DNA of 64,000 nt from Treponema sp. (GCA_017934745.1 JAGBIY010000015.1:37312-101311); one strand, 5' to 3'; shown: positions 48,115-56,882, counted from the stretch's first letter. A program made the numbers and translations. Notes: generated by a model not told the origin, from the letters alone.

Positions 48115-49179
48115 ATGAAAACCGCTTTATCCCTTGTAATTTCCTATTTGTCTTTCTGTGCCTTTGGAATCGTAATCTGCGGATTCCTGTACATGGTTTG
48201 CGAAGGTCTTGTGACTTTTGTCGTCGGACATCCGATGTCGTTTTTTTCGCTCGATTTTTTCAAAAAAGGGTTGGTCTTCTCGACTCCTGCCGTCTGTGTT
48301 TTGGCGCATATACGCTTGATTCTCAAGGTTCTGAAGATAAACAGCTCTAAAAAAGTCCGCGTCTCGGAGGTCGACAGGAATCTTGTCATCGGGCTTCTGG
48401 TTTTGATGCTTTCGACATCGCTTTCATGGTTCGTCCTGTTCCCCGCTGTCATAAATTTCGCCAATGCCCAGCACAATTCGGGGATTGTGAAGATGAATCC
48501 TGTCTCGACCGGCTATTTTCGGGAAAGCGACAGCGGACTCGTCTATTACTACACCGATGTGCACGATGACGGAACCGCGGACGGAATTGTTTTCGACACG
48601 AACAAGGCCGAGTCGGGTAATCCAGATGTCGTCCAGTTCTCCAACCTGACCACTGCCAGCGTCTCCGCATATCCATATTCCGATGTCCTCGTGAAGAACG
48701 CCATCCAGACCCCAAAGGGCGTCTCCGATGTGTTCACCGTCTACACGACGATACTTCGAAACGCCAGGAAAAGCTGGAACGACGGGCTTCCTTCGTGGCT
48801 CGTCTTCTCGTCGTTCGCGCTTGTCCTTGTTTCCATGTATGGATTCCAGTTCTCAAGCTCGTGGCGGTTGATAAATTCCGTTTTCATCTTCATAGTCGCG
48901 GCGTTCTCTATTTTCCTGAACTATCTCTATTTTGTCGGAAAACTGCCTTCTTTTGTGATGGACTTGGATTATTCGGTCCCTGTTTTTGTGAACTCCGCTT
49001 TGCTCTTCGTGAACCTTGCGATGTTCGTCGTTTTCACCGCGTTTGGAATAGTGATGTGCGTGTACCGGAGGCGCAAGGCTAAAAAGGCCGCGCTCGTGGA
49101 AGGGGCGGACGCCGGATATGATGACGAAGTGGATGCCGAAGAAGAAGGCGAAGACGATTCCGCTTTTGAAGGAGAATGA
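48115..49179 (+). CDS. Membrane protein with 3+3 transmembrane layout (pair member 1)
   Basis: 354 residues. Three membrane segments in the first 120 residues, an external domain of about 110 residues (GIVKMNPVSTGYFRES onward, with a VYYYTDVHDDGTADGIVF strand block), then three more segments and a cytoplasmic Glu/Asp-rich tail. The next gene has the same layout. This arrangement and pairing recall LptF/LptG permeases, but sequence evidence for that is weak in this copy. GGAGACAG precedes the ATG. Confidence 0.75.
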   Translation: MKTALSLVISYLSFCAFGIVICGFLYMVCEGLVTFVVGHPMSFFSLDFFKKGLVFSTPAVCVLAHIRLILKVLKINSSKKVRVSEVDRNLVIGLLVLMLSTSLSWFVLFPAVINFANAQHNSGIVKMNPVSTGYFRESDSGLVYYYTDVHDDGTADGIVFDTNKAESGNPDVVQFSNLTTASVSAYPYSDVLVKNAIQTPKGVSDVFTVYTTILRNARKSWNDGLPSWLVFSSFALVLVSMYGFQFSSSWRLINSVFIFIVAAFSIFLNYLYFVGKLPSFVMDLDYSVPVFVNSALLFVNLAMFVVFTAFGIVMCVYRRRKAKKAALVEGADAGYDDEVDAEEEGEDDSAFEGE

Positions 49180-49181
49180 AA

Positions 49182-51005
49182 ATGAAAAAGATGATGACGA
49201 TTGTCTTCGCGTACTCGATTTTTTCGCTTGTCGTCTGCTGCATCGCCGCGTTTTTTTTCAAGAAACCTGAGTTGATGGCTTCTGACGTGCTTGGATACAC
49301 TTTTTTCCAAGGTGTTCTCCTCTTCTCCAAGGTGATGCCGGCCGTTGTGTTGAGCGGATTCCTTGTCGCCTGTTCGATAACGTTCACGGACAGTTCTGTG
49401 AGGTTCATATTCGGTCATTTCAAGGATTTGATGGTGAATTCCATAATCCTCGTGGGGCTTGTATTCGTCTTTGTCGAGGTTGTGGCTCCGATTGTGAAGG
49501 GCAAGCAGGCTAAAATGGAGGCCGCGCCTGTCGCATACAACGATTTGATGGCTCTCGGAAAAAAGAATCTTGATGAGCTTCATGCGACCTTGGCTTCGAA
49601 ATACGCCAGCGACGCGCTGCTTTTGAATCCGAAAAGCGAGGAGGCGAGAAAGCTTTACGAGGACGCAATCGCCGCGAAGGACGAGGAGAAGCGCGTCTAC
49701 GCTCCAAAGCTCGTTTTCGGTAATGACGGGAGCGTTGAGGAGAATGCGGAGGGCAACTTCTCATACCACGGGCTTGAGAGTGAGTCGGCCCGCTCTCTGC
49801 TGGACAAGTCCGACGAGGCGAAGGAGGACGAGAAGTGGCTCGACGCGCACTACTATGCGGATTTGGCGAAGAAATTCGGTTCGGACGGGAAACTCCACGA
49901 GGAGGCCAAGGACAAGGCTTTGAGCGCATGGGAGAAGCTGAACCTTCCGCCGTCCAGCGCGACTAGCGAGGAGATGGAGCTTTTCGCGAAGAAGAGCCAC
50001 GCCTACATGCTTTTGACTGCTGGGCGCAACATCGAGTCGTACTACGCGTTCAGCGCAATCGCAAAAAGTTCCGAGAAGGCATCGAAGGATCCTGATGTGC
50101 AGAAGTACCTTGAAATCGCTTCCGAGCGCGTGAAGAGCGAGTATTTTTTCATAGACGAGCTTGACGACTTCAAGAAATTCGAGGCCGACAAGAACGTGTA
50201 CTTTTCTGTGGCGCACGACGACGGTTCATGCGATGTCGTTTTCATCCGCGGAATAACCCCGATAAAGTCTTCCGTGGGCATGGTGAAGTATCTCCGTGGG
50301 TTCTCTCTCTATTCGTATGATAAGGACGGCGCATTCGTGCGTTCTGTTTTCGCGCCTTATGCGAAGCTTTTTTCACGCCCGCTCGATTCTTTCACCGAGG
50401 CGGAGAAGAAACTCTATTCAATTGACAAGAAATTCAAGAATGTTCCGTACATTCTCATTCACGGCCTTGATTCAGGGAATCCTAAGCTTGTTTCAGAGCC
50501 AGTGTTCGAGTTCTCTCCTGCCGTCCTGAAAAAAGAGCGCACCGCTCTCACTGAGTCGAAATTTTTCCTGCTGGACATTTCCGACAGTGATTTCGATTTG
50601 ATATGCGCGGGCAACGCGAATCCCGCCGAGATGAGCCTTTTCTCGCTGTGGCGCATCTTCCACCGCGCGGAGAGTTTCGGCTATTCAGGCGAGATTTTCG
50701 GGTCGGCCCTCATAATGCGCCTGACGTATCCGGTGCTGCTGCTTGTGGTGTTCATGTTCCTCGCCTGCATCGCTTGGGCGTACAAGCTTTCCGACGGGCA
50801 GCTCTTCAAATTCAAGTGGATTCTTTTGGTTCCCGTGAGCACCGTCGTTCTCTATTTCGTGCTTGAGGTCGTCTACTACATAATGCGTCTGCTGAATTTC
50901 ATCTTCATCTGGTTTTCCGGAAAGTGGGCGGTCTTCCTCGCCCTGTTCCTGGAGGTCGCGCTTCTCGTGATGTTCTCCTGGATGTTCATACGGCGCGAGA
51001 AATAG
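49182..51005 (+). CDS. Membrane protein with 3+3 transmembrane layout (pair member 2), LptF/G-like C-terminus
   Basis: 607 residues. Three N-terminal membrane segments, a large external region (about residues 115-480) with helix pairs that look TPR-like (YADLAKKFGSDGKLHEEAKD), then three C-terminal segments. The stretch PAEMSLFSLWRIFHRAESFG followed by a membrane segment resembles the segment before TM4 of LptF/LptG, the permeases of the lipopolysaccharide transporter. Treponemes generally lack classic LPS, so a different lipid or lipoprotein cargo is possible. Two starts exist; 49182 has GGAG at 7 bases, while 49176 overlaps the upstream stop. Confidence 0.75.
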   Translation: MKKMMTIVFAYSIFSLVVCCIAAFFFKKPELMASDVLGYTFFQGVLLFSKVMPAVVLSGFLVACSITFTDSSVRFIFGHFKDLMVNSIILVGLVFVFVEVVAPIVKGKQAKMEAAPVAYNDLMALGKKNLDELHATLASKYASDALLLNPKSEEARKLYEDAIAAKDEEKRVYAPKLVFGNDGSVEENAEGNFSYHGLESESARSLLDKSDEAKEDEKWLDAHYYADLAKKFGSDGKLHEEAKDKALSAWEKLNLPPSSATSEEMELFAKKSHAYMLLTAGRNIESYYAFSAIAKSSEKASKDPDVQKYLEIASERVKSEYFFIDELDDFKKFEADKNVYFSVAHDDGSCDVVFIRGITPIKSSVGMVKYLRGFSLYSYDKDGAFVRSVFAPYAKLFSRPLDSFTEAEKKLYSIDKKFKNVPYILIHGLDSGNPKLVSEPVFEFSPAVLKKERTALTESKFFLLDISDSDFDLICAGNANPAEMSLFSLWRIFHRAESFGYSGEIFGSALIMRLTYPVLLLVVFMFLACIAWAYKLSDGQLFKFKWILLVPVSTVVLYFVLEVVYYIMRLLNFIFIWFSGKWAVFLALFLEVALLVMFSWMFIRREK

Positions 51006-51035
51006 ATTTTTGTGGAGCTTTTGCGAAAAAAAAAC

Positions 51036-51081
51036 GGGGAAACAAGCTTGAGTGCGTTTCAGGCAAGTTTCCCCTTTTTTT
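51036..51081. terminator. Bidirectional terminator between the membrane-protein pair and murA
   Basis: GGGGAAAC and GTTTCCCC arms with a T-run on the right (plus) and an A-run on the left (T-run on the minus strand). It serves both convergent units. Confidence 0.9.
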
Positions 51082-51113
51082 GCTCGGATCCGAATCTGCG
51101 GCCGTGCGCCGGA

Positions 51114-52418
51114 CTAGTAGTCCAGTTCGATTTTCTCGATGTGGGCGCCGAGCGACTGGAGTTTTTCCACGAGGTTCTCGTAGCCGCGCTCAATCTGGTA
51201 GACGTTGGAGATGACGCTCTCGCCGTGGGCGCACAATGCCGCTATGACCATCGCCATTCCCGCGCGCACGTCCGGCGAGACGAGGTTGTCTCCGTGCAGC
51301 GTGCTCGGCCCTGAGACGACTGCCCTGTGCGGGTCGCAGAGCGTTATCTTCGCGCCCATCGAGATGAGCTTGTCCACGAAGAACATTCGGCTTTCGAACA
51401 TCTTCTCGAAGATGAGGGCTGTTCCTTCCACTTGTGTCGCGACGACCGTCATTATCGATGTCAAATCCGGCGGAAATCCCGGCCACGGAGAGTCGTCGAT
51501 TTTCGGAATCATGCCGCCGAGGTCCGAATTCACCTTCATCTCCTGGTTCACGGCCACTGAAAGGGTGTCGTTGTTCACGCCTTCGCCAGGCTCTATCGTC
51601 CATTTGATGCCGAGTTTTCCGAATCCGACCCTGAGCGGCCTCATGTCCTTCGCGTTCACGCCAGTTATGGTGATGGAGCCTCTAGTGGCCGCCGCAAGCC
51701 CTATGTACGAGCCGATTTCCATGAAGTCCGGCCCGATGGAGAATTCTGTTCCGTGGAGCTTTTTCACGCCGTCAATGTTCAGTATGTTGCTTCCGATGCC
51801 GGATATTTTCGCGCCCATCGACACGAGCATGTTGCAGAGGTCCTGGACGTGCGGTTCCGATGCCGCGTTCGTGATTGTCGTCTTTCCTTCGGCCAGAACC
51901 GCCGCCATGACTGCGTTCTCTGTCGCCGTGACCGACGTCTCGTCCAAAAAGATGTCCGCTCCGACGAGCTTGTTCGTGGTGAATTTGAACGCGCCCTCGA
52001 TTTCGATTCTCGCTCCCAAATCCTGCAGCGCGAGAAAGTGCGTGTCGACCCTCCGCCGTCCGATGACGTCGCCTCCCGGTGGCGGAAGAATCGCCTTGCC
52101 CGTGCGCGCCGTGAGCGGACCCGCGAAAAGAATCGACGCCCTTATCTTCTTGCTCAGTTCTGACGGTATGTTGGAGCTGCTTATCTCCTTCGCCTCGATT
52201 TTCCATTCGTGGGTCTTGAGCTTTGTCACTCCGGCTCCAAGTGCCTGCAGAATGAGGAGCATGACGTTCGTGTCCTCGATTTCCGGGATGTTCTTGAGGA
52301 TTATCGGCTCTTCGGTGAGCAGCGCCGCCGCTATGCAGGGGAGGGCCGCGTTCTTGTTTCCGCTTGCGGCGACTGTTCCGCGGATTGGGATTCCGCCTTC
52401 GATTTTGTATTTGTGCAT
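51114..52418 (-). CDS. murA: UDP-N-acetylglucosamine enolpyruvyl transferase
   Basis: First committed enzyme of peptidoglycan synthesis, adding enolpyruvate from PEP to UDP-GlcNAc; 434 residues. The N-terminal GTVAASGNKNAALPCIAAAL and KEISSSNIPSELSKKIRAS blocks are typical. The active-site loop reads PPPGGDVIGRRR, so the cysteine (Cys115 in E. coli) is replaced by Asp117. This Cys-to-Asp form is known from spirochaetes, chlamydiae and mycobacteria and is not inactivated by fosfomycin. GGAGACAAGA precedes the ATG. Confidence 0.97.
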   Translation of the reverse strand: MHKYKIEGGIPIRGTVAASGNKNAALPCIAAALLTEEPIILKNIPEIEDTNVMLLILQALGAGVTKLKTHEWKIEAKEISSSNIPSELSKKIRASILFAGPLTARTGKAILPPPGGDVIGRRRVDTHFLALQDLGARIEIEGAFKFTTNKLVGADIFLDETSVTATENAVMAAVLAEGKTTITNAASEPHVQDLCNMLVSMGAKISGIGSNILNIDGVKKLHGTEFSIGPDFMEIGSYIGLAAATRGSITITGVNAKDMRPLRVGFGKLGIKWTIEPGEGVNNDTLSVAVNQEMKVNSDLGGMIPKIDDSPWPGFPPDLTSIMTVVATQVEGTALIFEKMFESRMFFVDKLISMGAKITLCDPHRAVVSGPSTLHGDNLVSPDVRAGMAMVIAALCAHGESVISNVYQIERGYENLVEKLQSLGAHIEKIELDY

Positions 52419-52458
52419 TCTTGTCTCCGTTTTTTCTATTTATATCGTCGATTTAGCA

Positions 52459-53688
52459 TCAGCAATCGCCTGTCATCAATTGTACAAGAATCTCTTCCGC
52501 TTTTTCCATCTGTTCGAGGGAGGCCCATTCCGTCCTTGAGTGGTAGTTGTGGCCGCCCGTGAAGATGTTCGGGGTGGGGATTCCCATCTCGGTGAGCCTT
52601 GAGCCGTCCGTGCCGCCCCTTATCGGGACGAATTTCGGCTCGACTCCCGCCTTCCTGTACGCGGACACGAGACTTTCGACAACGCTCGGATTTTCTTCGA
52701 GCTTGTCCTTCATGTTCTCGTACTGGAAAGTGTGCTTCACCTCGACTTTACCTCCGAACAGCTCCGCCGTCGTTTTTGCGAGGTTCTCAACAATCATCTT
52801 CCTCCTCGCCATTCCGGCTTTTCCGAAGTCACGGAGGAACACGCAGACTTTCGCCTGCTCGATTGTCCCCTCCACCGTCATCGGCGCGAAGAAGCCCTGC
52901 TTTCCGTCGGTGGTCTCCGGCGCTTCGTTTTTTGGAAGGTTCTGCAGGAAGCTCGCCGCCATCGATATCGCGTTCACCATGTCCGGCCGCGCGTTTCCCG
53001 TGTGCTTCGATTTTCCCGTGAACGTTATGTCGCTCTTGTACGCGTTGAAGCACTCTGTCTCAAGCTCTCCGATGTGACCGCCGTCCACCGTGTAGGCGCG
53101 TTTTGACTGCAAGAGATTGAGCGGCACGTTGTCCATGCCGTGCCCGGTCTCTTCGTCGGGCGAGAAAATCACCTCGATTTTTCCGTGGTTCAATTTCTTT
53201 GAGACGACTTCGCTCAACGCCGTCATTATCTCGGCTATTCCGGCCTTGTCGTCCGCTCCGAGCAGGGTGTTCCCGTCGGACGTGATAATCGTCTCTCCGT
53301 TCCTGCCGGCCTCCGCCAGGTCGGCGTCGCATTTCGGCTCGATTATGTCGCCCGATTCGAGTACGATTCTCTCTCCGCTGTAGTTTTCGTGGATTACCGG
53401 TTTGACGTTTTCGCCTGAGACTTCCTCGACCGTGTCCATGTGCGCGATTAGGCAGAGCGGCTCCCTGTCTTCAAGGCCGGCCGTGGCTGGCAGGCTTCCA
53501 TAGACGTAGCAGTGTTTTGTCGTCTGCACGTCCTGCAATCCCATTTCCTTCATCTCTGATTCAAGGATTTTGGCGAATCCGAACTGCCTTTCCGTCGACG
53601 GCTGAATTCCAGCGTCCGCTTTTTCCGAATCCGATGTAGACCAAATCTGGACGTATTTCGTGAATCGGTTCAATAATTCTTTTTTCAT
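52459..53688 (-). CDS. pepT: Peptidase T (tripeptidase)
   Basis: Zinc aminopeptidase of family M20 that releases the N-terminal residue of tripeptides, 409 residues. Metal-site motifs LIAHMDTVEE, LGADDKAGIAEIM and SPDEETGHGMDNV are present, as are the dimerisation domain (SKHTGNARPDMVNAI) and the C-terminal GGTDGSRLTEMGIPTPN with GGHNYHSRTEW. The start at 53688 gives MKKELLNRFTKYV; an in-frame start further out adds unrelated residues. Ends 40 bases before murA on the same strand. Confidence 0.96.
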   Translation of the reverse strand: MKKELLNRFTKYVQIWSTSDSEKADAGIQPSTERQFGFAKILESEMKEMGLQDVQTTKHCYVYGSLPATAGLEDREPLCLIAHMDTVEEVSGENVKPVIHENYSGERIVLESGDIIEPKCDADLAEAGRNGETIITSDGNTLLGADDKAGIAEIMTALSEVVSKKLNHGKIEVIFSPDEETGHGMDNVPLNLLQSKRAYTVDGGHIGELETECFNAYKSDITFTGKSKHTGNARPDMVNAISMAASFLQNLPKNEAPETTDGKQGFFAPMTVEGTIEQAKVCVFLRDFGKAGMARRKMIVENLAKTTAELFGGKVEVKHTFQYENMKDKLEENPSVVESLVSAYRKAGVEPKFVPIRGGTDGSRLTEMGIPTPNIFTGGHNYHSRTEWASLEQMEKAEEILVQLMTGDC

Positions 53689-53840
53689 ACTTAGATTTTC
53701 GGCTTTTGAAGCCAAGTTCTTTTTGAATTCATTTTTGCGAAATATTCAATACTTTTCGTAGATTTTCAACGGTTTGCGATTTGTTCACTTTTTTGCAATA
53801 AAACGATATTCTCTTCTATTGAGTTAAGAGGTTTTTATAT

Positions 53841-55913
53841 ATGGAGAACATTATCAATCTTGTTTTTCAGCTGGCCGTAATCATTTTTGCGGTCAGGATT
53901 TTCGGAAAATTGGCGACAAAGGTCGGGATTCCTTCGGTTTTGGGAGAGCTTGTGGCTGGAATCCTCATAGGCCCGTTCGCTTTGGGAAAAATTTCGCTTC
54001 CCGGCTTTGAGGGGGGCTTCTTCGCTGGCGGAGTAAGCCCTGAACTTGAGGCTTTTTCTCAAATAGCTTCCATAATACTCCTTTTCGCGTCCGGACTTGA
54101 GACGGACCTTGGGCTTTTCATAAAATATTCGGTTTCCGGCGGAATAATCGGAATCGGCGGTGTCGTCTTCTCTTTCGTTTTGGGCGATGTTTCCGCCATG
54201 TTCATCTTGAAGGCATTGACCGGCGAGATGGGAAATTTCGCAGACCCTGTCTGTCTTTTCCTCGGCGTAATGTCTACGGCGACTTCCGTTGGAATCACCG
54301 CGAGGATTTTGTCGGACAAAAAGAAGATGGACTCCCCTGAGGGCGTCACGATTTTGGCGGCAGCCGTGTTCGACGACGTTCTGGGAATCATTCTCTTGGC
54401 GGTGGTGAAGGGAATCGCTTCGGCTTCGTCTGGCTCCGCCGGTGGAATTTCGGGTGCCGAGCTTGGATTGATAGCCGTGAAGGCGATTGGAATCTGGCTC
54501 GCCGCCACTGTCATCCTCGTCCTTTGCGCGAAAAAAATCGCCCGCTTCGTCCGTCTTTTCGGAGGCACTTTCGACTTTTCGATTGCGGCTTTGGGCGTCG
54601 CCCTTGTTTTCGCGGGCTTCTTCGAGAAGCAGGGGCTTGCGATGATTATCGGAGCGTACACCACGGGTCTCGCCCTTTCGCGCACCGACATCGCGCCTGT
54701 GATTCAGGAGAGAATCCACGGATTGTACAAATTCTTCGTCCCCGTCTTCTTCGCCGTGACCGGAATGAGCGTGGACGTGACGCAGCTTTTCGATGCTAAG
54801 GTCCTTGTCTGTGGTCTTTTGTTCACTGTCGGCGCCGTCCTTGCGAAGGTAGTCGGCTGCGGCGGCCCGGCTCTCTTCCTCGGCTTCAACTTGAAGGGAG
54901 GTTTCAGAATCGGAGCCGGAATGATTCCTCGCGGCGAAGTCGCCCTCATCGTCGCCGGAATCGGCTTGAGCGCGGGCATCGTGAGCCAGAGCCTTTTCGG
55001 AATCGTCATCCTCATGACGCTCTTGACGACTCTCGTGGCCCCTCCGATTTTGAACATCGCTCTCGGAATAAAGGGCAGGGGAACTCGCAAGGAAGTTTCG
55101 ACTTCGGAGAGCCAGCAGTTCGTTTGGGACTTCAAAGACCCGGATATCAACACTCTCGTCGTGGACATCTTCGTGCGCGATTTGCGCTCCGAGGGCTTCT
55201 ACGTCCAGATGATGAACATAAACGAGGGAATCTCGCAGGCCAGGAAGGGGAACATCGCGATTTCGATTCTCCGTTCGGGCAGCGTCCTCACAATCGAGAC
55301 CGCTCAGGCCGACATGGGCTTCGTGAAGGGCGAAATCTACGAAATCATGCTCATGCTCAACAAGTCGCTTTCGACTCTCGAATCCCTCCACAATACGGAC
55401 ACTCTCCAGTACGGTTTCGCCTCTCCTGAAAACCGCGTGAGCAAGGTCTCCTACAAATTCCTCGACCCCAAGTGCATTTCTTGCGATTTGAAGGCCAACA
55501 CGAAGGACGAGGTTCTTTCCGAAATGTGCGACCTTCTGGAGAATTCCGGTTTCGTCACCGACAAGGCAAAGCTCCTCTCCGACATCAGGGCGCGCGACGA
55601 AGCCATGAGCACCGGCCTTGAGAAGGGAATCGCGATTCCGCACGCGCGCACCGACGGCGTGAACGAGCTTTGCGTCGCAATCGGAATCAAGAAGGGCGGG
55701 CTGGACTTTGGCTCTCTGGACAAGAAGCCGAGCGACATCTTCATCCTCATCGCCTCCCCGGCTTCCAAGGCCGGCCCTTTGATGCGCGTCATGTCCGCGA
55801 TTTCCGGCGCGCTCATGAAGGAAGAGACGAGACAGAAATTCCTTGAGTCGACAAAGCCAGAGGAAGTGATGGAGCTTTTGAAGGAAGCGCAGAAAATAGC
55901 TGAGGCGAAATAG
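53841..55913 (+). CDS. Cation:proton antiporter (CPA2 type) fused to PTS EIIA domain
   Basis: 690 residues. About residues 1-405 form a monovalent-cation:proton antiporter with roughly twelve membrane segments (VLGELVAGILIGPFALGKIS, MIIGAYTTGLALSRTD, GMIPRGEVALIVAGIGLS). A soluble linker follows (about 410-540). The last 150 residues are a fructose/mannitol-type EIIA domain with the phospho-accepting His601 in GIAIPHARTDG. Such fusions are known; the EIIA part is thought to regulate transport according to the phosphorylation state of the PTS. AAGAGG lies before the ATG. Confidence 0.92.
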   Translation: MENIINLVFQLAVIIFAVRIFGKLATKVGIPSVLGELVAGILIGPFALGKISLPGFEGGFFAGGVSPELEAFSQIASIILLFASGLETDLGLFIKYSVSGGIIGIGGVVFSFVLGDVSAMFILKALTGEMGNFADPVCLFLGVMSTATSVGITARILSDKKKMDSPEGVTILAAAVFDDVLGIILLAVVKGIASASSGSAGGISGAELGLIAVKAIGIWLAATVILVLCAKKIARFVRLFGGTFDFSIAALGVALVFAGFFEKQGLAMIIGAYTTGLALSRTDIAPVIQERIHGLYKFFVPVFFAVTGMSVDVTQLFDAKVLVCGLLFTVGAVLAKVVGCGGPALFLGFNLKGGFRIGAGMIPRGEVALIVAGIGLSAGIVSQSLFGIVILMTLLTTLVAPPILNIALGIKGRGTRKEVSTSESQQFVWDFKDPDINTLVVDIFVRDLRSEGFYVQMMNINEGISQARKGNIAISILRSGSVLTIETAQADMGFVKGEIYEIMLMLNKSLSTLESLHNTDTLQYGFASPENRVSKVSYKFLDPKCISCDLKANTKDEVLSEMCDLLENSGFVTDKAKLLSDIRARDEAMSTGLEKGIAIPHARTDGVNELCVAIGIKKGGLDFGSLDKKPSDIFILIASPASKAGPLMRVMSAISGALMKEETRQKFLESTKPEEVMELLKEAQKIAEAK

Positions 55914-55929
55914 TGCGCTGCTAAACCCG

Positions 55930-56050
55930 ATTGAGTCCTAATCCTTGCTAGTTGGATGCAGCGCCGCCGAGAATCGCATGGGCGATTCTCGCGCATGGCT
56001 GCTTTTTGCTGATTGAGTCCTAATCATTGCTGTTTGGATGCAGCGCCGCC
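55930..56050. repeat. Hairpin repeat array, left part, module B copies
   Basis: Module B (ATTGAGTCCTAATC then TTGGATGCAGCGCCGCC) occurs at 55930-55968 and 56012-56050, 82 bases apart. Between them GAGAATCGC (55969-55977) and GCGATTCTC (55982-55990) form a perfect 9-base stem with a 4-base loop. Part of a non-coding 1.1-kb region that has no larger gene. Confidence 0.8.
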
Positions 56051-56060
56051 ACTCCACAAA

Positions 56061-56232
56061 TGCGCAAGAATTGCCTCGTAATTCTTGGCGAGGTTGACAT
56101 CCATGCGACAATATTTTTTCCAGCTGTACAACGGTCAACCTACCAATGCGCAAGAATTGCCTCGCAATTCTTGGCGAGGTTGACATCCATGTGGCAATAT
56201 TTTTTCCAGTTGTACAACGGTCAACCTTCCGA
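56061..56232. repeat. Two tandem 86-bp hairpin repeats (module A)
   Basis: Copies start at 56061 and 56147. Each begins TGCGCAAGAATTGC and contains CAAGAATTGC-CTC-GCAATTCTTG, a perfect 10-base stem in copy 2 with one change in copy 1. Each then has GGTTGAC and GTCAACC arms about 45 bases apart. Both strands are open for about 80 codons, but no ribosome binding site or family was recognised. Confidence 0.85.
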
Positions 56233-56364
56233 TAATCTAACCAGTTTCATCAAGAAACTGCGCGACCATAGGGACTCTCGCGAGTCCCGAAGGTGTTGGC
56301 GGTTGCTCTTCAATCTCTACCGAACGTTGTGAAACGTGCGGAATAAAGTTTTGGAGGGCGTGCA

Positions 56365-56433
56365 ATGATAGCGAAAATCATTTTGGTTTTGGCGATTGCC
56401 TGCTTCTTCTTGGCAGGCTATCCCGCTTGGTAA
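56365..56433 (+). CDS. 22-residue hydrophobic peptide, candidate type I toxin
   Basis: ATG at 56365 follows GGAGGG by 6 bases, a strong ribosome binding site. The peptide begins MIAKIILVLAIACFF and ends LAGYPAW: one predicted membrane segment with a single Lys near the N-terminus. Its size, hydrophobicity and the structured 3' region (hairpin at 56471-56501, terminator at 56519-56575) resemble type I toxin genes, whose mRNA is silenced by an antisense RNA. I cannot see the antisense promoter with confidence. It lies between two halves of a repeat array. Expression and toxicity are inferred. Confidence 0.5.
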   Translation: MIAKIILVLAIACFFLAGYPAW

Positions 56434-56470
56434 TTGCGCTCTCTAGCTGAAAAGTCCAGAGAGTAAAAAA

Positions 56471-56501
56471 TAACCGCCTAAGTCTTTCAACTTGGCGGTT
56501 A
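56471..56501 (+). promoter_or_regulatory. Hairpin downstream of the small peptide gene
   Basis: TAACCGCC pairs with GGCGGTTA, and AAGT with ACTT inside, leaving a 6-base loop and one bulge. No T-run follows directly. It may be part of the mRNA 3' region or of an antisense RNA. Confidence 0.55.
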
Positions 56502-56518
56502 ATCCGTACAAATGAAGA

Positions 56519-56575
56519 CCAACCGTAGCATTTGGAAATGTTGACGCATTTCCGTGGTTGCGCTTCTTTTTTCTA
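56519..56575 (+). terminator. Terminator of the small peptide transcript
   Basis: CAACC pairs with GGTTG outside and GGAAATG with CATTTCC inside, followed by CGCTTCTTTTTTCT. Confidence 0.65.
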
Positions 56576-56603
56576 TTATATCGACAATTCCCCGAAAAAT
56601 CCA

Positions 56604-56882
56604 TCAATTTGGCAATGCTTTTTCCAGCTGAACAACGGTCAACCTACAAATGCGCAAGAATTGCTCCGCAATTCTTGGCGACTGCTGCATCCAACTAGCA
56701 ATGCTTAGAACACATCCGGTTCCTAGCAGCGTTCCGATTCTTTGCGAGGTTGACATCCATGTAGCAATGTTTTTTTCCAGCTGGACAACGCTTCTCCACC
56801 CATGCGCAAGAATTGCCTCGCAATTCTTGGCGAGGTTGCCTAACATGTGGCAATGCCTTTCCAGCTGTAAAAAGGCAACCTA
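56604..56882. repeat. Hairpin repeat array, right part (modules A and inverted B)
   Basis: A half copy of module A (56604-56650) is followed by TGCGCAAGAATTGC starts at 56651 and 56803. Between them lies module B in inverted orientation (GCTGCATCCAACTAGCAA, from about 56683) and another GAGGTTGACATCCATG segment. Perfect or near-perfect CAAGAATTGC hairpins are kept in each copy. Nothing coding is recognised from 56882 to 57039 apart from an AT-rich stretch that may hold the next promoter. Confidence 0.8.

Noticed and set aside
53835-55643. A very long open frame (about 600 codons) on the minus strand opposite the antiporter gene
   Set aside because: The plus strand encodes a recognisable antiporter-EIIA protein; the antisense frame is Arg/Glu/His-rich low-complexity sequence expected from GC-biased codons and has no domain or ribosome binding site.
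55938-56186. Minus-strand frame across the hairpin repeats (about 82 codons)
   Set aside because: It consists of translated repeat units, has no good ribosome binding site and changes freely between copies.
56061-56882. CRISPR array
   Set aside because: Repeat units are 86 bp, nearly contiguous, with internal hairpins and no unique spacers of constant length; no cas gene is near.
56061-56882. Integron attC sites, since spirochaetes can carry chromosomal integrons
   Set aside because: The arms (GGTTGAC/GTCAACC) do not fit the GTTRRRY/RYYYAAC core pattern and no integron integrase is present in the window.
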